The notes: generated by a model not told the origin, from the letters alone. A DNA stretch of 11,199 nucleotides from Treponema sp. (GCA_031283505.1 JAITBO010000102.1:1-11199), one strand, 5' to 3'. Shown: positions 1 to 6,975, counted from the stretch's first letter. A program made the numbers and translations.

Positions 1-306
1 ACAACGAATTTTTAACCTCAAAACCGACATGCAAAGGAGGACAGGGATTTTGAAGAACCATGAGAAAGGGAGAAAATCATAATTATATATAAATATTATA
101 GATTTAGTAGGATATATATGAGGGAAGTTGAGGTAATTAAGTTATTTTTGTTTTTTATATGTACATGTGTATGTAAATATACAATTGCGAATTATTATTT
201 ATAATTATTGAGCCTAATAGCTTTTAATGTCGAAGATTGCTACATTTATGTATCTTTGTGGGGATAGACCGCATCTGGTATCGGCAGGGCTTTGAGTCAC
301 ACCGCT
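1..306. other. AT-rich intergenic stretch, no complete gene
   Basis: This stretch is much richer in A and T than the rest of the window, especially 61-240, and holds no complete gene. On the plus strand one frame is open from base 2 to a TAA at 80-82, giving 26 mostly basic and polar residues. It could be the 3' end of a gene that begins outside the window, but it is too short to identify. No convincing terminator is seen behind the ZIP gene that ends at 307: a GGGCT/AGCCC pair flanks its stop codon, but with a 16-nt loop and no T-run. Confidence 0.6.
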
Positions 307-1098
307 TCAGCCCAAGGCAACGTCTAGGATCATCATCAGAAGGAAGCCCGCCATCACGGCCATGGTGCCGGCGTTGGAATGTTCTCCAAGATGAGCTTCG
401 GGGATAAGTTCTTCCACCACCACATAAAACATGGCCCCTGCGGCAAAGGATAAAAGCCAGGGCATATAGGGGGCGATAAAGGACGTGGCGAGCACCGTAA
501 GGAGACCGAATATGGGCTCCACCGCTCCCGAAAGGCAGCCTATCAGGAATGCTTTTGCGCTGCCCATACCCTCCTGCTTTAAGGGAAGGGCCACCGCCAC
601 GCCTTCAGGAAAGTTTTGTATGCCAATCCCCAGGGCCAGGGCAATAGCGGAAATATACATAGAAGGGGCCTCGCTGTGCTGGGCCGCCAGGGCAAAGGAC
701 AGCCCTACCGCCATCCCTTCGGGGATATTGTGCAGAGTTACTGCGGAAACAAGCAGGGTGGTTCGCTTCAGGGAAGAGGACGGACCCTCCATGGTGTTGG
801 TTTCGGGGTGCAGGTGAGGGATCAACCGGTCCAGGAGGAACAGGAAAAGGACCCCGAGAACAAAACCCCCGGCAGCAGGAATCCACCCTACCCCGCCACC
901 CATCTCCGCTTCGGCAATAGCCGGAACCAGAAGGCCAAACACCGCGGCGGCAACCATGACGCCCGCGGCGAACCCCAGGAACAGGGTCTGCAGTATTCTA
1001 CTGCTTTGGTTACGGAAAAGGAAAACCATGGCCGATCCCAGACAGGTCATCAAAAAGATAAACCCCGTGCCGGCAGCAACCCATAAAAGTTCACGCAT
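307..1098 (-). CDS. ZIP family (GufA-like) divalent metal transporter
   Basis: An integral inner-membrane protein of 263 residues that should move zinc or related divalent cations into the cytoplasm. It is very hydrophobic, with about eight membrane segments. The two signature helices are visible: HNIPEG at residues 123-128 and QNFPEG at 161-166, which in ZIP proteins carry the His/Asn/Glu residues of the binuclear metal site. EELIPEAH at 229-236 is the conserved acidic/His motif of a later helix. The loop near residues 94-104 (HLHPET) may be a short metal-binding loop. The order of motifs and the length fit the GufA/ZupT-type bacterial ZIPs; metal specificity cannot be read from sequence. 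The ATG at 1098 has no Shine-Dalgarno sequence but lies 6 nt after a -10-like hexamer, so the mRNA may be leaderless. It follows argS by 97 bp on the same strand and probably has its own promoter. Confidence 0.93.
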   Translation of the reverse strand: MRELLWVAAGTGFIFLMTCLGSAMVFLFRNQSSRILQTLFLGFAAGVMVAAAVFGLLVPAIAEAEMGGGVGWIPAAGGFVLGVLFLFLLDRLIPHLHPETNTMEGPSSSLKRTTLLVSAVTLHNIPEGMAVGLSFALAAQHSEAPSMYISAIALALGIGIQNFPEGVAVALPLKQEGMGSAKAFLIGCLSGAVEPIFGLLTVLATSFIAPYMPWLLSFAAGAMFYVVVEELIPEAHLGEHSNAGTMAVMAGFLLMMILDVALG

Positions 1099-1104
1099 GG
1101 CTTA

Positions 1105-1134
1105 AGTATAGACCCGCCGATCCCGGCCTGCAAA
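1105..1134 (-). promoter_or_regulatory. Putative sigma70-type promoter of the ZIP gene
   Basis: On the minus strand TTTGCA (1134-1129) and TATACT (1110-1105) are separated by 18 bp. The -10 hexamer ends 6 nt before the ATG at 1098, so transcription would start at or next to the start codon. There is no purine-rich ribosome binding site in between. The promoter of the DUF5312 operon has the same geometry. Confidence 0.5.
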
Positions 1135-1197
1135 TTTTCTTGCCGAAAGTGTCAATATCATCCACAGCCAACCGAATTGTCGAACAAGTCCATTGAC

Positions 1198-2985
1198 TTA
1201 CATGGTCTCCAAAAAAGGTATCCCGGTAAGGTTCAGCGCATCCCGCAGGACCCGCAGGACGGCCTTGGACAGAGCCAAGCGGCCGGCTGCCAGGTCAGGG
1301 TCCTTGGCGTTGAGGATGGGGCAGTCGTGGTAGAAGCGGCTAAAGCCCTTGGATAATTCATAGAGATACGCCGCCAGAACGGAAGGGTCCATCCGATCCG
1401 CAGCGTCCGCCACCGCATGGGGATAGGCGGAGATAGTCTTGATAAGGTCCCACTCGGCATCGTCCACAAGAAGCTCCGGTTTGATAACGCCCGCAGTATT
1501 ACTGTTATCCCCGCGAAGCATGGAATCCTTGCGAAGCATGGAAGAAATACGGGCGCCCATATATTGGAGATAAGGACCGGTGTTGCCGCTGAAAGACAGG
1601 GATTCCTTGGGGTCGAAGAGCATGTCCTTGGCGGGGGTCACCTGTAAAAGATAGTAATGGAGGGCCCCCAGGGCGACTTTCTCCGCCACCTCCGCGGAAT
1701 CGCCAACCGCCTCTTCACGGTCCTTGCTGCGGATTTCTTCCAGGGCCAAATCCCGCAGGCTGTCGATGAGGTCGTCGGCATCTATCACGGTCCCTTCACG
1801 GCTCTTCATCTTTCCTTCAGGAAGGTTTACCATGCCATAGGAAAGGTGATAGAGATTATCAGCCCATTGGTAACCAAGCCTCTTCAAAATCGCAAAGAGA
1901 ACCTGAAAATGATACTGCTGTTCGGAACCCACCACATAGACCATCCGGTCAAAAGGCCAGTCGTTGTACCGGAAGATGGCGGTGCCGAAATCCTGCGTAA
2001 TGTAAATTGATGTTCCGTCCTTACGGAGGAGGATTTTTTTATCCAGTTTCTCCGCGGCCAGATCCACCGCTACCGCGCCATCCTGTTCCCGGTAAAATAT
2101 ACCCTGCTCCAGCCCCTTGAGGACTTCGTCTTTTCCCAGAAGGTAGGTTTGGCTTTCGTAGTAATACTGATCAAAGGAAATCCCGGTACGTTCATAAGTT
2201 TCCTTCATACCGTCCACAGTCCAGTCCTTCATTTTCTGCCAGAGTTCCACAGTTTCCTTATCGCCGGATTCCCACTTGCGGAGCATTTTCTGGGCCCGCG
2301 CCTCAGCCCCGCTGTCTGTCTGGGACATCTGGTGGTATTTGACGTACCAGTCGCCCACAAAGTGATCGCTTTTGATATGCTCCGAAGCCGGGGTCTTCCC
2401 CTGACCATATTCGTTATAGGCAAGCATGGATTTACAAATATGAATACCCCGGTCATTGATGATACAGACCTTCCGTACCGCCGCCCCGCAGGCCGCCAGG
2501 ATTCGGGAGATGCTCTCTCCCAGAATGTCGTTCCGCAGATGGCCCAAGTGGAGGGGCTTATTGGTGTTGGGGCTGGAAAATTCGACCATGATCCGTGATC
2601 CGGCAAGATTCCCCGGACGGCCCACCGGGACGCTTTCATCCGCCGCCTGGGCCAGGACGGAGGCGATCACCGAAGGCCGGCCCAGGCGCACGTTGACATA
2701 GGGGCCCTCCGCGGTGAATGTACCGGCAGCCTTGCCCTCAGTATCACTGCCGCCATGGACCAGCGTCAGTTGGGCGCAGACCATCTGAGCGATCTGCGGA
2801 GGGCCCTTCCGCAACACTTTCGCAAAACTGAACATGGGAAAGCCCAGGTCGCCCAATTCCGGGTTGGGGGGGATCTCGGCGATCACCTGATCGGCGTCAA
2901 TACTCCCCTCCAGACCCGCATTGGCAAGCACTTTTTCAAGAGCCCGGGCTATCCGGTTTTTCCATGCATCTCTTATGGCATCCAT
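1198..2985 (-). CDS. argS: Arginyl-tRNA synthetase (class I)
   Basis: Cytoplasmic enzyme that joins arginine to tRNA-Arg using ATP (EC 6.1.1.19). The 595 residues match the usual bacterial ArgS length. Residues 1-115 form the N-terminal tRNA-recognition domain, with the typical PxxxxGDLGFP-like stretch at 40-50. The class I HIGH motif is HLGH at 146-149, inside a canonical SPNTNKPLHLGHLRN context. The KMSKS-equivalent is KMKSREG at 392-398. YVVGSEQQYHF at 350-360 is a conserved catalytic-core segment. The C-terminal DALR anticodon-binding domain runs from about residue 455, opened by the conserved NTGPYLQY. The ATG at 2985 is preceded by GAGGAA at 5 nt spacing, which directly follows the pgeF stop, so translation is probably coupled. 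It is the last gene of the DUF5312-pgeF-argS operon. No lesions seen. Confidence 0.98.
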   Translation of the reverse strand: MDAIRDAWKNRIARALEKVLANAGLEGSIDADQVIAEIPPNPELGDLGFPMFSFAKVLRKGPPQIAQMVCAQLTLVHGGSDTEGKAAGTFTAEGPYVNVRLGRPSVIASVLAQAADESVPVGRPGNLAGSRIMVEFSSPNTNKPLHLGHLRNDILGESISRILAACGAAVRKVCIINDRGIHICKSMLAYNEYGQGKTPASEHIKSDHFVGDWYVKYHQMSQTDSGAEARAQKMLRKWESGDKETVELWQKMKDWTVDGMKETYERTGISFDQYYYESQTYLLGKDEVLKGLEQGIFYREQDGAVAVDLAAEKLDKKILLRKDGTSIYITQDFGTAIFRYNDWPFDRMVYVVGSEQQYHFQVLFAILKRLGYQWADNLYHLSYGMVNLPEGKMKSREGTVIDADDLIDSLRDLALEEIRSKDREEAVGDSAEVAEKVALGALHYYLLQVTPAKDMLFDPKESLSFSGNTGPYLQYMGARISSMLRKDSMLRGDNSNTAGVIKPELLVDDAEWDLIKTISAYPHAVADAADRMDPSVLAAYLYELSKGFSRFYHDCPILNAKDPDLAAGRLALSKAVLRVLRDALNLTGIPFLETM

Positions 2986-2997
2986 AATTATTCCTCA

Positions 2998-3789
2998 CTA
3001 AAAATATCCCATCACGGCAAGCATCCGGGTATAGGCTGATCCTTCCCGCCGGAATGAACCCAGCCGTTGATCAGTGAACGTACAATCTTCACAGTAGGCG
3101 ATGTTCCGTACCCCCGCGCCTGCCAGTAACCGGGCATTGGCGGCCTGAAGGTCCAGGGCAGGTCTTCCCCCATCCCGCTTGACCACCGGCCCCAGGGGAT
3201 ACGCCCCAGGGGAAGCGTTATTGTCATCACCGGCGCCGAACTCCGCCTCAAAGACGGCGGCCCGCGTCTCATCTACCTGATAACAGCAGGAGTGAATACA
3301 AGGTCCCAGTAACGCCGCTACCGCTTCCGGCCGGGCCCCCCAGCTGACCAGGAGGGATAGGGCGTTAAGGACTATCCCGGTACCCTTCCAGCCTGAATGG
3401 AGCAAGGCCCACGCGCCGGAGCCCGTATCGTAGAGAAACACCGGGAGACAGTCCGCTACGGTCACCGCCAGAACGATTGTTCGATCCCGGCTTGCCAAAC
3501 CGTCCGCCTCAGGACGGCCGGAAAAGCGGTCATCCGCCGCCAGGACGGTACGGGAATGGACCTGGGTACAACTCCGTACCTGCTCCGGTTCAAGGCCGAG
3601 GGAACGGAAAAAACAGGCGCGGGTATCGCCTTCATCAGAATATACCATATTTCCCGCGGCGCGGGAAGAAATGACACAACGAATTTCCCTTACCGGCCCG
3701 CAGTCCATCATCAAGGGCATCTCAGCTGCCCAGGGCAGCTTATATGAAGGAGAAGAATCAAAGGAAAGCTTAAAGGGATAGAGATTCAT
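2998..3789 (-). CDS. pgeF: YfiH/PgeF family purine nucleoside phosphorylase (laccase-domain protein)
   Basis: A 263-residue soluble protein of the YfiH/DUF152 family, long annotated as multicopper polyphenol oxidase. Members have been shown to cleave adenosine and inosine with phosphate, and in E. coli to help edit peptidoglycan precursors. The zinc-site residues are present: His78 in QVHS, Cys114 in VADCLPV, and His131 in the HSGWKG motif (usually HAGWRG). Other family marks are LGPCIHSCCYQV at 161-172 and the C-terminal CEDCTFTD...SFRREG at 233-250. The Cys-rich LGPCI segment is complete, so the enzyme looks functional. The start at 3789 has only a weak GGTAA-like ribosome site, but lies 14 bp after the DUF5312 stop, which favours coupled translation. 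The stop is 12 bp before argS. The extra N-terminal 30 residues are not diagnostic. Confidence 0.94.
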   Translation of the reverse strand: MNLYPFKLSFDSSPSYKLPWAAEMPLMMDCGPVREIRCVISSRAAGNMVYSDEGDTRACFFRSLGLEPEQVRSCTQVHSRTVLAADDRFSGRPEADGLASRDRTIVLAVTVADCLPVFLYDTGSGAWALLHSGWKGTGIVLNALSLLVSWGARPEAVAALLGPCIHSCCYQVDETRAAVFEAEFGAGDDNNASPGAYPLGPVVKRDGGRPALDLQAANARLLAGAGVRNIAYCEDCTFTDQRLGSFRREGSAYTRMLAVMGYF

Positions 3790-3803
3790 CGGTGTTTACC
3801 GGG

Positions 3804-5519
3804 TTACCGCCCGGCCTCCATGGTAGTAATTTTATCCATGAGCGCCATAGCTTTAGTCAGCGTCTCAATAGTATTAATAACGCCGCCGGCGAATACATCG
3901 GTTTTTCCGGACATATCGGCCAAATTGATGAGGGTATCAAATTTTCCCTCAGGCTCCTTGGTAAGTATGCCCTTCAGAACCTTCACCATAAGCTCCAGGG
4001 CATCCCTGATCCGGCCGATGATCTTGTTTGCCTCGTCCGAGGCCTCATCCTCCACAAGCTGGACCTTGTGCCGTTTCACCGACAGGGAGGACATATCCAT
4101 CTTCGCGGTGGCATACCGTTTTCCCAGATCCCCCTCGCTGGAGATATCCCTCTCAAAGCGCCTGATGGTTTCATCAACCTTGAAGATCTCGTTATAGGCG
4201 TCGTTAAATTCAGTGAAGTTTTCCTTTTTAAAAAAATCCCCGTCAATCAGGATGGGCCTGAGAACCAGATTCAACTTCGAAACAAACAGTACGGAATGAA
4301 AGGTCCGCAGAAAGGAAAGACAGAAAGCCCCCTTGAAGGGAAGCCCCCCAGGGTTGATATCCGATTTCGCCCCGGAGAGAACCTGCAACTCCACGCCGTT
4401 AAAGAAATCATGGAAACATTCGATCAGTTCCCGGCGATGATGGTTGCGGGTATACTCGTTAAACTGTTCCTCCACGGTATGTTTCCAGTATTCCTTATAC
4501 ATACTGAACCAGTCTTCGCCGCCGCTTATAACCTTAGGCAAGATACTCATATCCTTTTCAGCACAGCGGAGAATCCTGTTCAGGGGCACAGTTTTATTGA
4601 AATTACGGATCACCGCCATGGCTTTCTGCACCTGGCCTAGAAGCAGAGCCATCTCGTCTTCCATGTTAAACCCCGGCGTTTCCGATTTGTCCTGGAGGAT
4701 AAATATAAAGAGAGACTCCAGGAGGGTCATAGGGGGAGTTTCCTTCAGAGAATGGAGGATGTTGTTCAGGGTCCGGAGGTAATTATTCACCAGATGGGCG
4801 GAGCAAACCTTTCCCTCCCTCCCGCTCCGGTTAGCAAAGGAAACCAGGAGCCGATCAAACAAAAACGATGAAAGCTCTTTCAGGCAGTTTAAGGTTCGGG
4901 CATTGAAGTACATCACCGCCCGGCGATCATCCCCTATGGCAGCGATACCCTCTTCCATGGCCTGTATACTCAGCTGCCGCAGCACCTGGTCGGACGCGCC
5001 GGGATGTTTTTCCGCCACCTTTGCGGGATCCGTTTCGGCCAGGAGGCGGCGGTGGATATCCTCCATTTCCAGAGACGCCAGAAAGACATAAAATGCCCCC
5101 TTGTCCCGGTTCACACTCATATCCAGGGCATCGTAAAAAAAGCGGGCGCTGTCCTTGAGGTCTGTTACCGCTCTGTGAAAAGCCGGAAGAAGCTGGTCAT
5201 GTTCGTAGTCGTAGATTCCCGGATATTGTTCTTCAATACGCCGCCCCAGCTGGGCCATCTGCCGCCCCTGAAAAACCTGCAGGGGAGCCTTCCCCCCAAA
5301 CAAGCCAATAAACCAGAAGAAAAAACGGGTATACCAGGGAAGGGCATCATACCTTTTTTTAATATCAGCCGCCTCGGCCCCGGAATCCAGGTCACCGGCA
5401 TCGTCATACAGGAGCGGATCCGAATTTTCGGACCGGGTGTTGAGCTTTTCCAGGAGGCTTTTCCGGTCATCCATGGTAAGCGCTGTGGCAAGGCGGTTAA
5501 AAATACCGTTTTCTTCCAT
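3804..5519 (-). CDS. DUF5312-like spirochaete protein of unknown function
   Basis: A 571-residue, largely helical and charged protein with no signal peptide. From memory it matches the DUF5312 family, which is found essentially only in spirochaetes; the function is unknown. Visible points: an N-terminal helix (FNRLATALTMDDRKSLLEKL, residues 7-26), a strongly aromatic segment at 61-75 (PWYTRFFFWFIGLFG) that could bind the membrane or a partner but is short and interrupted by Arg for a transmembrane helix, then long helical stretches with many Glu/Lys/Arg. The C-terminal 35 residues (from about 537) resemble a helical pair. The ATG at 5519 lacks a Shine-Dalgarno sequence but sits 7 nt downstream of a TATAGT box. 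It is the first gene of an operon with pgeF and argS, which hints at a housekeeping role but does not reveal it. Confidence 0.85.
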   Translation of the reverse strand: MEENGIFNRLATALTMDDRKSLLEKLNTRSENSDPLLYDDAGDLDSGAEAADIKKRYDALPWYTRFFFWFIGLFGGKAPLQVFQGRQMAQLGRRIEEQYPGIYDYEHDQLLPAFHRAVTDLKDSARFFYDALDMSVNRDKGAFYVFLASLEMEDIHRRLLAETDPAKVAEKHPGASDQVLRQLSIQAMEEGIAAIGDDRRAVMYFNARTLNCLKELSSFLFDRLLVSFANRSGREGKVCSAHLVNNYLRTLNNILHSLKETPPMTLLESLFIFILQDKSETPGFNMEDEMALLLGQVQKAMAVIRNFNKTVPLNRILRCAEKDMSILPKVISGGEDWFSMYKEYWKHTVEEQFNEYTRNHHRRELIECFHDFFNGVELQVLSGAKSDINPGGLPFKGAFCLSFLRTFHSVLFVSKLNLVLRPILIDGDFFKKENFTEFNDAYNEIFKVDETIRRFERDISSEGDLGKRYATAKMDMSSLSVKRHKVQLVEDEASDEANKIIGRIRDALELMVKVLKGILTKEPEGKFDTLINLADMSGKTDVFAGGVINTIETLTKAMALMDKITTMEAGR

Positions 5520-5673
5520 AAGTTATACTATACGGCGTATGGCGAGTTTCGGTCAACGATAAGCATTCCGCGGCATTAACATTTTCGCCTTCAATGTCAG
5601 TTTTCAGGTCTAGCCTATGCCTGTTGGTTTCGCTGGGCCGTGAATAGGAGCAATAGACGGTTTCTTTTAACAT
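5497..5673 (-). CDS. Possible small ORF (58 aa) upstream of the DUF5312 gene
   Basis: An open frame of 58 codons with an ATG at 5673 preceded by AGGAGGG (5688-5682) at 8 nt spacing, the best ribosome site in this part of the window. The product is polar, with no recognisable domain, signal peptide or membrane segment, and starts MLKETVYCSYSRPSETNRH. Its 3' end overlaps the first 23 bases of the DUF5312 gene in another frame, so it could act as a leader peptide that couples translation to that gene, which has no ribosome site of its own. Against it: the operon promoter lies inside this ORF, and I recognise no homologue. It may be chance. Confidence 0.28.
   Translation of the reverse strand: MLKETVYCSYSRPSETNRHRLDLKTDIEGENVNAAECLSLTETRHTPYSITYGRKRYF
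5527..5556 (-). promoter_or_regulatory. Putative sigma70-type promoter of the DUF5312-pgeF-argS operon
   Basis: On the minus strand TTGACC (5556-5551) is followed after 18 bp by TATAGT (5532-5527), five of six matches to each consensus. The hexamer ends 7 nt before the ATG at 5519, so the transcript would begin at about the start codon. No ribosome binding site lies between. A second TATAAC overlaps it at 5527-5522 but is too close to the ATG to be preferred. Confidence 0.55.
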
Positions 5674-5934
5674 GGGGTTTACCCTCCTGCAAGTGAGATG
5701 CGTCCGCCATACCGGCGGGGCCTGTGGAAAGTCCGGCATACCGCTTGCCGGGGGTTGTTATTAGGAGACAAACATGGAGAAAAGCCGGGGCAAGGCCGGA
5801 AAACGGAGGCTTGACCGGATAAGAAGAATAGACGATACTTGGAGAGTCAGGATCGCCTGATTAGGGACGCTTTCGAGGGATCAGTAAATAGCTCTTTGGG
5901 CTATGAATGGTCAGTATACCAGCGCCCCTATTTT
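5674..5934. other. Hairpin-rich intergenic/leader region
   Basis: No gene is firmly supported here. Four short inverted repeats are visible: CCGCC/GGCGG (5704-5718), CCGGCA/TGCCGG with a 7-nt loop (5733-5751), TCAGG/CCTGA with a 4-nt loop (5847-5860), and ATAGC/GCTAT (5888-5904). On the minus strand an extended -10 lies upstream of all of them, and a strong ribosome site lies downstream, so this could be a structured mRNA leader. It matches no riboswitch class I know. On the plus strand a 28-codon ORF (ATG 5774, stop 5858-5860, preceded by AGGAGA) encodes a very basic peptide and is probably accidental. Confidence 0.4.
5913..5921 (-). promoter_or_regulatory. Possible extended -10 promoter
   Basis: The minus strand reads TGGTATACT (5921-5913), matching the extended -10 pattern TGnTATAAT except for one base. 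No good -35 box is seen at 16-19 bp. Transcription would start near 5906 and run through the hairpin region toward the 58-codon ORF and the DUF5312 gene. Confidence 0.3.
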
Positions 5935-6453
5935 TTACCCTAACCTTATGTCCATAACCTCGATTGAGTACATTTTATTGGCAAGATAGGTATTTATGTA
6001 CTCTTTTACCGTGAATTTTACAATCACGAGACCGGCTTGGTGGACCATGGGTGCAAAAAGATAGTGTCGTTCCTTGAGACCATCATTGTTTTTTTGAACG
6101 TTCAATTCAAATTTCCACGGTTCGATTGTGTTTTGAAAGAGCTTATCGGCATTGGCTACAGCCAAAAAATGGAGTTCCGGGCTGACAGAAGCGTTCACCG
6201 CTTCGCTACTGACCATTTTCCCGATAGACTTTCCTGGAAGCCGGGCCACCAAGCCGGATCTGCTGGTCATGAGTCCTTTTTTAGTGATTTCTTTGAGAAT
6301 TCGAGTAGCTTCCTGCCGGTCACGGGCCGATCTGACGGGTTTCGCCGCCTCTTTCACTTCATCCGGTGTCCCAAAATCTTCAATTTTCAATAGTTTGGCC
6401 TTTTCCGTACTGCTGTCGTAAGGCTCTTTCCCCACCGATCCATCCTTTTTCAC
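5935..6453 (-). CDS. LPD3-like domain protein, probable mobile-element remnant
   Basis: A 172-residue soluble protein. The second half resembles, from memory, the LPD3 domain (large polyvalent protein-associated domain 3) found inside very large multi-domain proteins of phages and conjugative elements: FLAVANADKLFQN at 96-108, a Lys-Asn-Asn-Asp segment followed by RHYLFAP at 121-135, and FTVKEY...KMYSIEVMDIR at 147-170. LPD3 has no established biochemical activity. Here the domain stands almost alone, with a basic helical N-terminus and the stop only two residues after the domain ends. The start is poor: a GTG at 6453 with an in-frame TAA six bases upstream and no ribosome binding site, as expected for a truncated piece of a longer gene. 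A neighbouring tRNA gene fits an old integration. No partner mobility genes remain. Whether it is expressed is open. Confidence 0.6.
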   Translation of the reverse strand: MKKDGSVGKEPYDSSTEKAKLLKIEDFGTPDEVKEAAKPVRSARDRQEATRILKEITKKGLMTSRSGLVARLPGKSIGKMVSSEAVNASVSPELHFLAVANADKLFQNTIEPWKFELNVQKNNDGLKERHYLFAPMVHQAGLVIVKFTVKEYINTYLANKMYSIEVMDIRLG

Positions 6454-6510
6454 AGTTTAAGATAAGCTGTTTTTTATGGTTAACTATATCGGTCTTGCAA
6501 TGACGCGGTA

Positions 6511-6531
6511 AGCCTCTGGCTGGGGCTTTTT
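6511..6531 (+). terminator. Possible rho-independent terminator
   Basis: Plus strand AGCCTC (6511-6516), loop TGGCT, then GGGGCT (6522-6527) followed by TTTT. The stem is 6 bp with one G-T pair. There is no plus-strand gene upstream inside the preceding 500 bp, so it may be the relic of a lost gene or chance. Confidence 0.3.
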
Positions 6532-6592
6532 CGGACTAGGACAAGAATTGGGACAAAACTTTTTTACAGTGCTTGACTTTTCATTCATTCGA

Positions 6593-6621
6593 TTGACATG
6601 GAATGTGTTTTAGGGTATATT
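6593..6621 (+). promoter_or_regulatory. Consensus sigma70-type promoter upstream of tRNA-Gln
   Basis: TTGACA (6593-6598), a 17-bp spacer and TATATT (6616-6621). The -35 is perfect and the -10 has five of six matches. Transcription would start near 6628, about 105 nt before the mature tRNA 5' end, so the precursor would carry a long leader. No other plus-strand gene lies close enough to be the obvious target. Confidence 0.6.
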
Positions 6622-6732
6622 CACAACTGGAATTTCAGGAGTTCTTTGTATTATGTAGACTTATTTTTTTCATCCCTTGACTTGTGTTACAAAACATGGG
6701 GCGAAAAAGGGTCAAAAAGACATGAAATTCAT

Positions 6733-6803
6733 TCCCCGGTTGTGTAATGGTAGCACAGCAGACTCTGGATCTGCTTGTGGGGGTTCGAATCCTCCCTGGG
6801 GAA
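6733..6803 (+). tRNA. tRNA-Gln (anticodon CTG)
   Basis: A complete cloverleaf can be drawn. Acceptor stem TCCCCGG (6733-6739) pairs with CTGGGGA (6796-6802), with one G-T pair; the discriminator base is A6803. The D arm is GTG (6742-6744)/CAC (6754-6756) with GG in the loop. The anticodon stem GCAGA (6758-6762)/TCTGC (6770-6774) encloses the loop CTCTGGA, giving anticodon CTG at 6765-6767, which reads CAG. The T stem GGGGG (6779-6783)/CCTCC (6791-6795) encloses TTCGAAT. CCA is not encoded and must be added after transcription. It is the only plus-strand gene I can support in the window. Confidence 0.97.
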
Positions 6804-6975
6804 AAAGCACAAAGGCGAAAAAGCGTTACCGCGGAGACAGCTTTACCGGAGAATTCTTATGATTTCCGCCTTATAGGAACAGAATTACTTAGCAATCCCG
6901 CTCCTTAATTTTCTATTTATCCCAGAAGCACAGGATTGAATACGGAAACACTCGTCTTTATAGAGAATTTTGGGT

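Larger units (their letters stand above)
6454..6732. other. Intergenic region between the LPD3-like gene and tRNA-Gln
   Basis: No protein gene is supported. It holds a terminator-like hairpin at 6511-6531 and a consensus promoter at 6593-6621, both on the plus strand. The part from 6540 to 6690 is T- and A-rich. Confidence 0.5.

Noticed and set aside
286..313. GGGCT/AGCCC inverted repeat at the end of the ZIP gene as a terminator.
   Set aside because: Stem of 5 bp, 16-nt loop and no T-run.
5720..5740. TGTGGAAAGTCCGG on the plus strand resembles the RNase P RNA conserved GAGGAAAGTCCGG segment.
   Set aside because: The other conserved blocks of RNase P RNA (such as ACAGNAA and the closing P4 strand) are absent within the next 250 bases, so the match is probably chance.
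5774..5860. 28-codon plus-strand ORF with AGGAGA and an ATG, encoding a very basic peptide.
   Set aside because: Too short, no recognisable similarity, and opposite to the likely leader transcript.
6733..6803. tRNA-Gln as an attachment site for an integrated element.
   Set aside because: No second copy of the tRNA 3' end (GTTCGAATCC type) was found in the window and no integrase gene is present, so the case is only circumstantial.
6677..6862. 61-codon plus-strand ORF across the tRNA.
   Set aside because: It reads through the tRNA-Gln gene; the cloverleaf explains the sequence.
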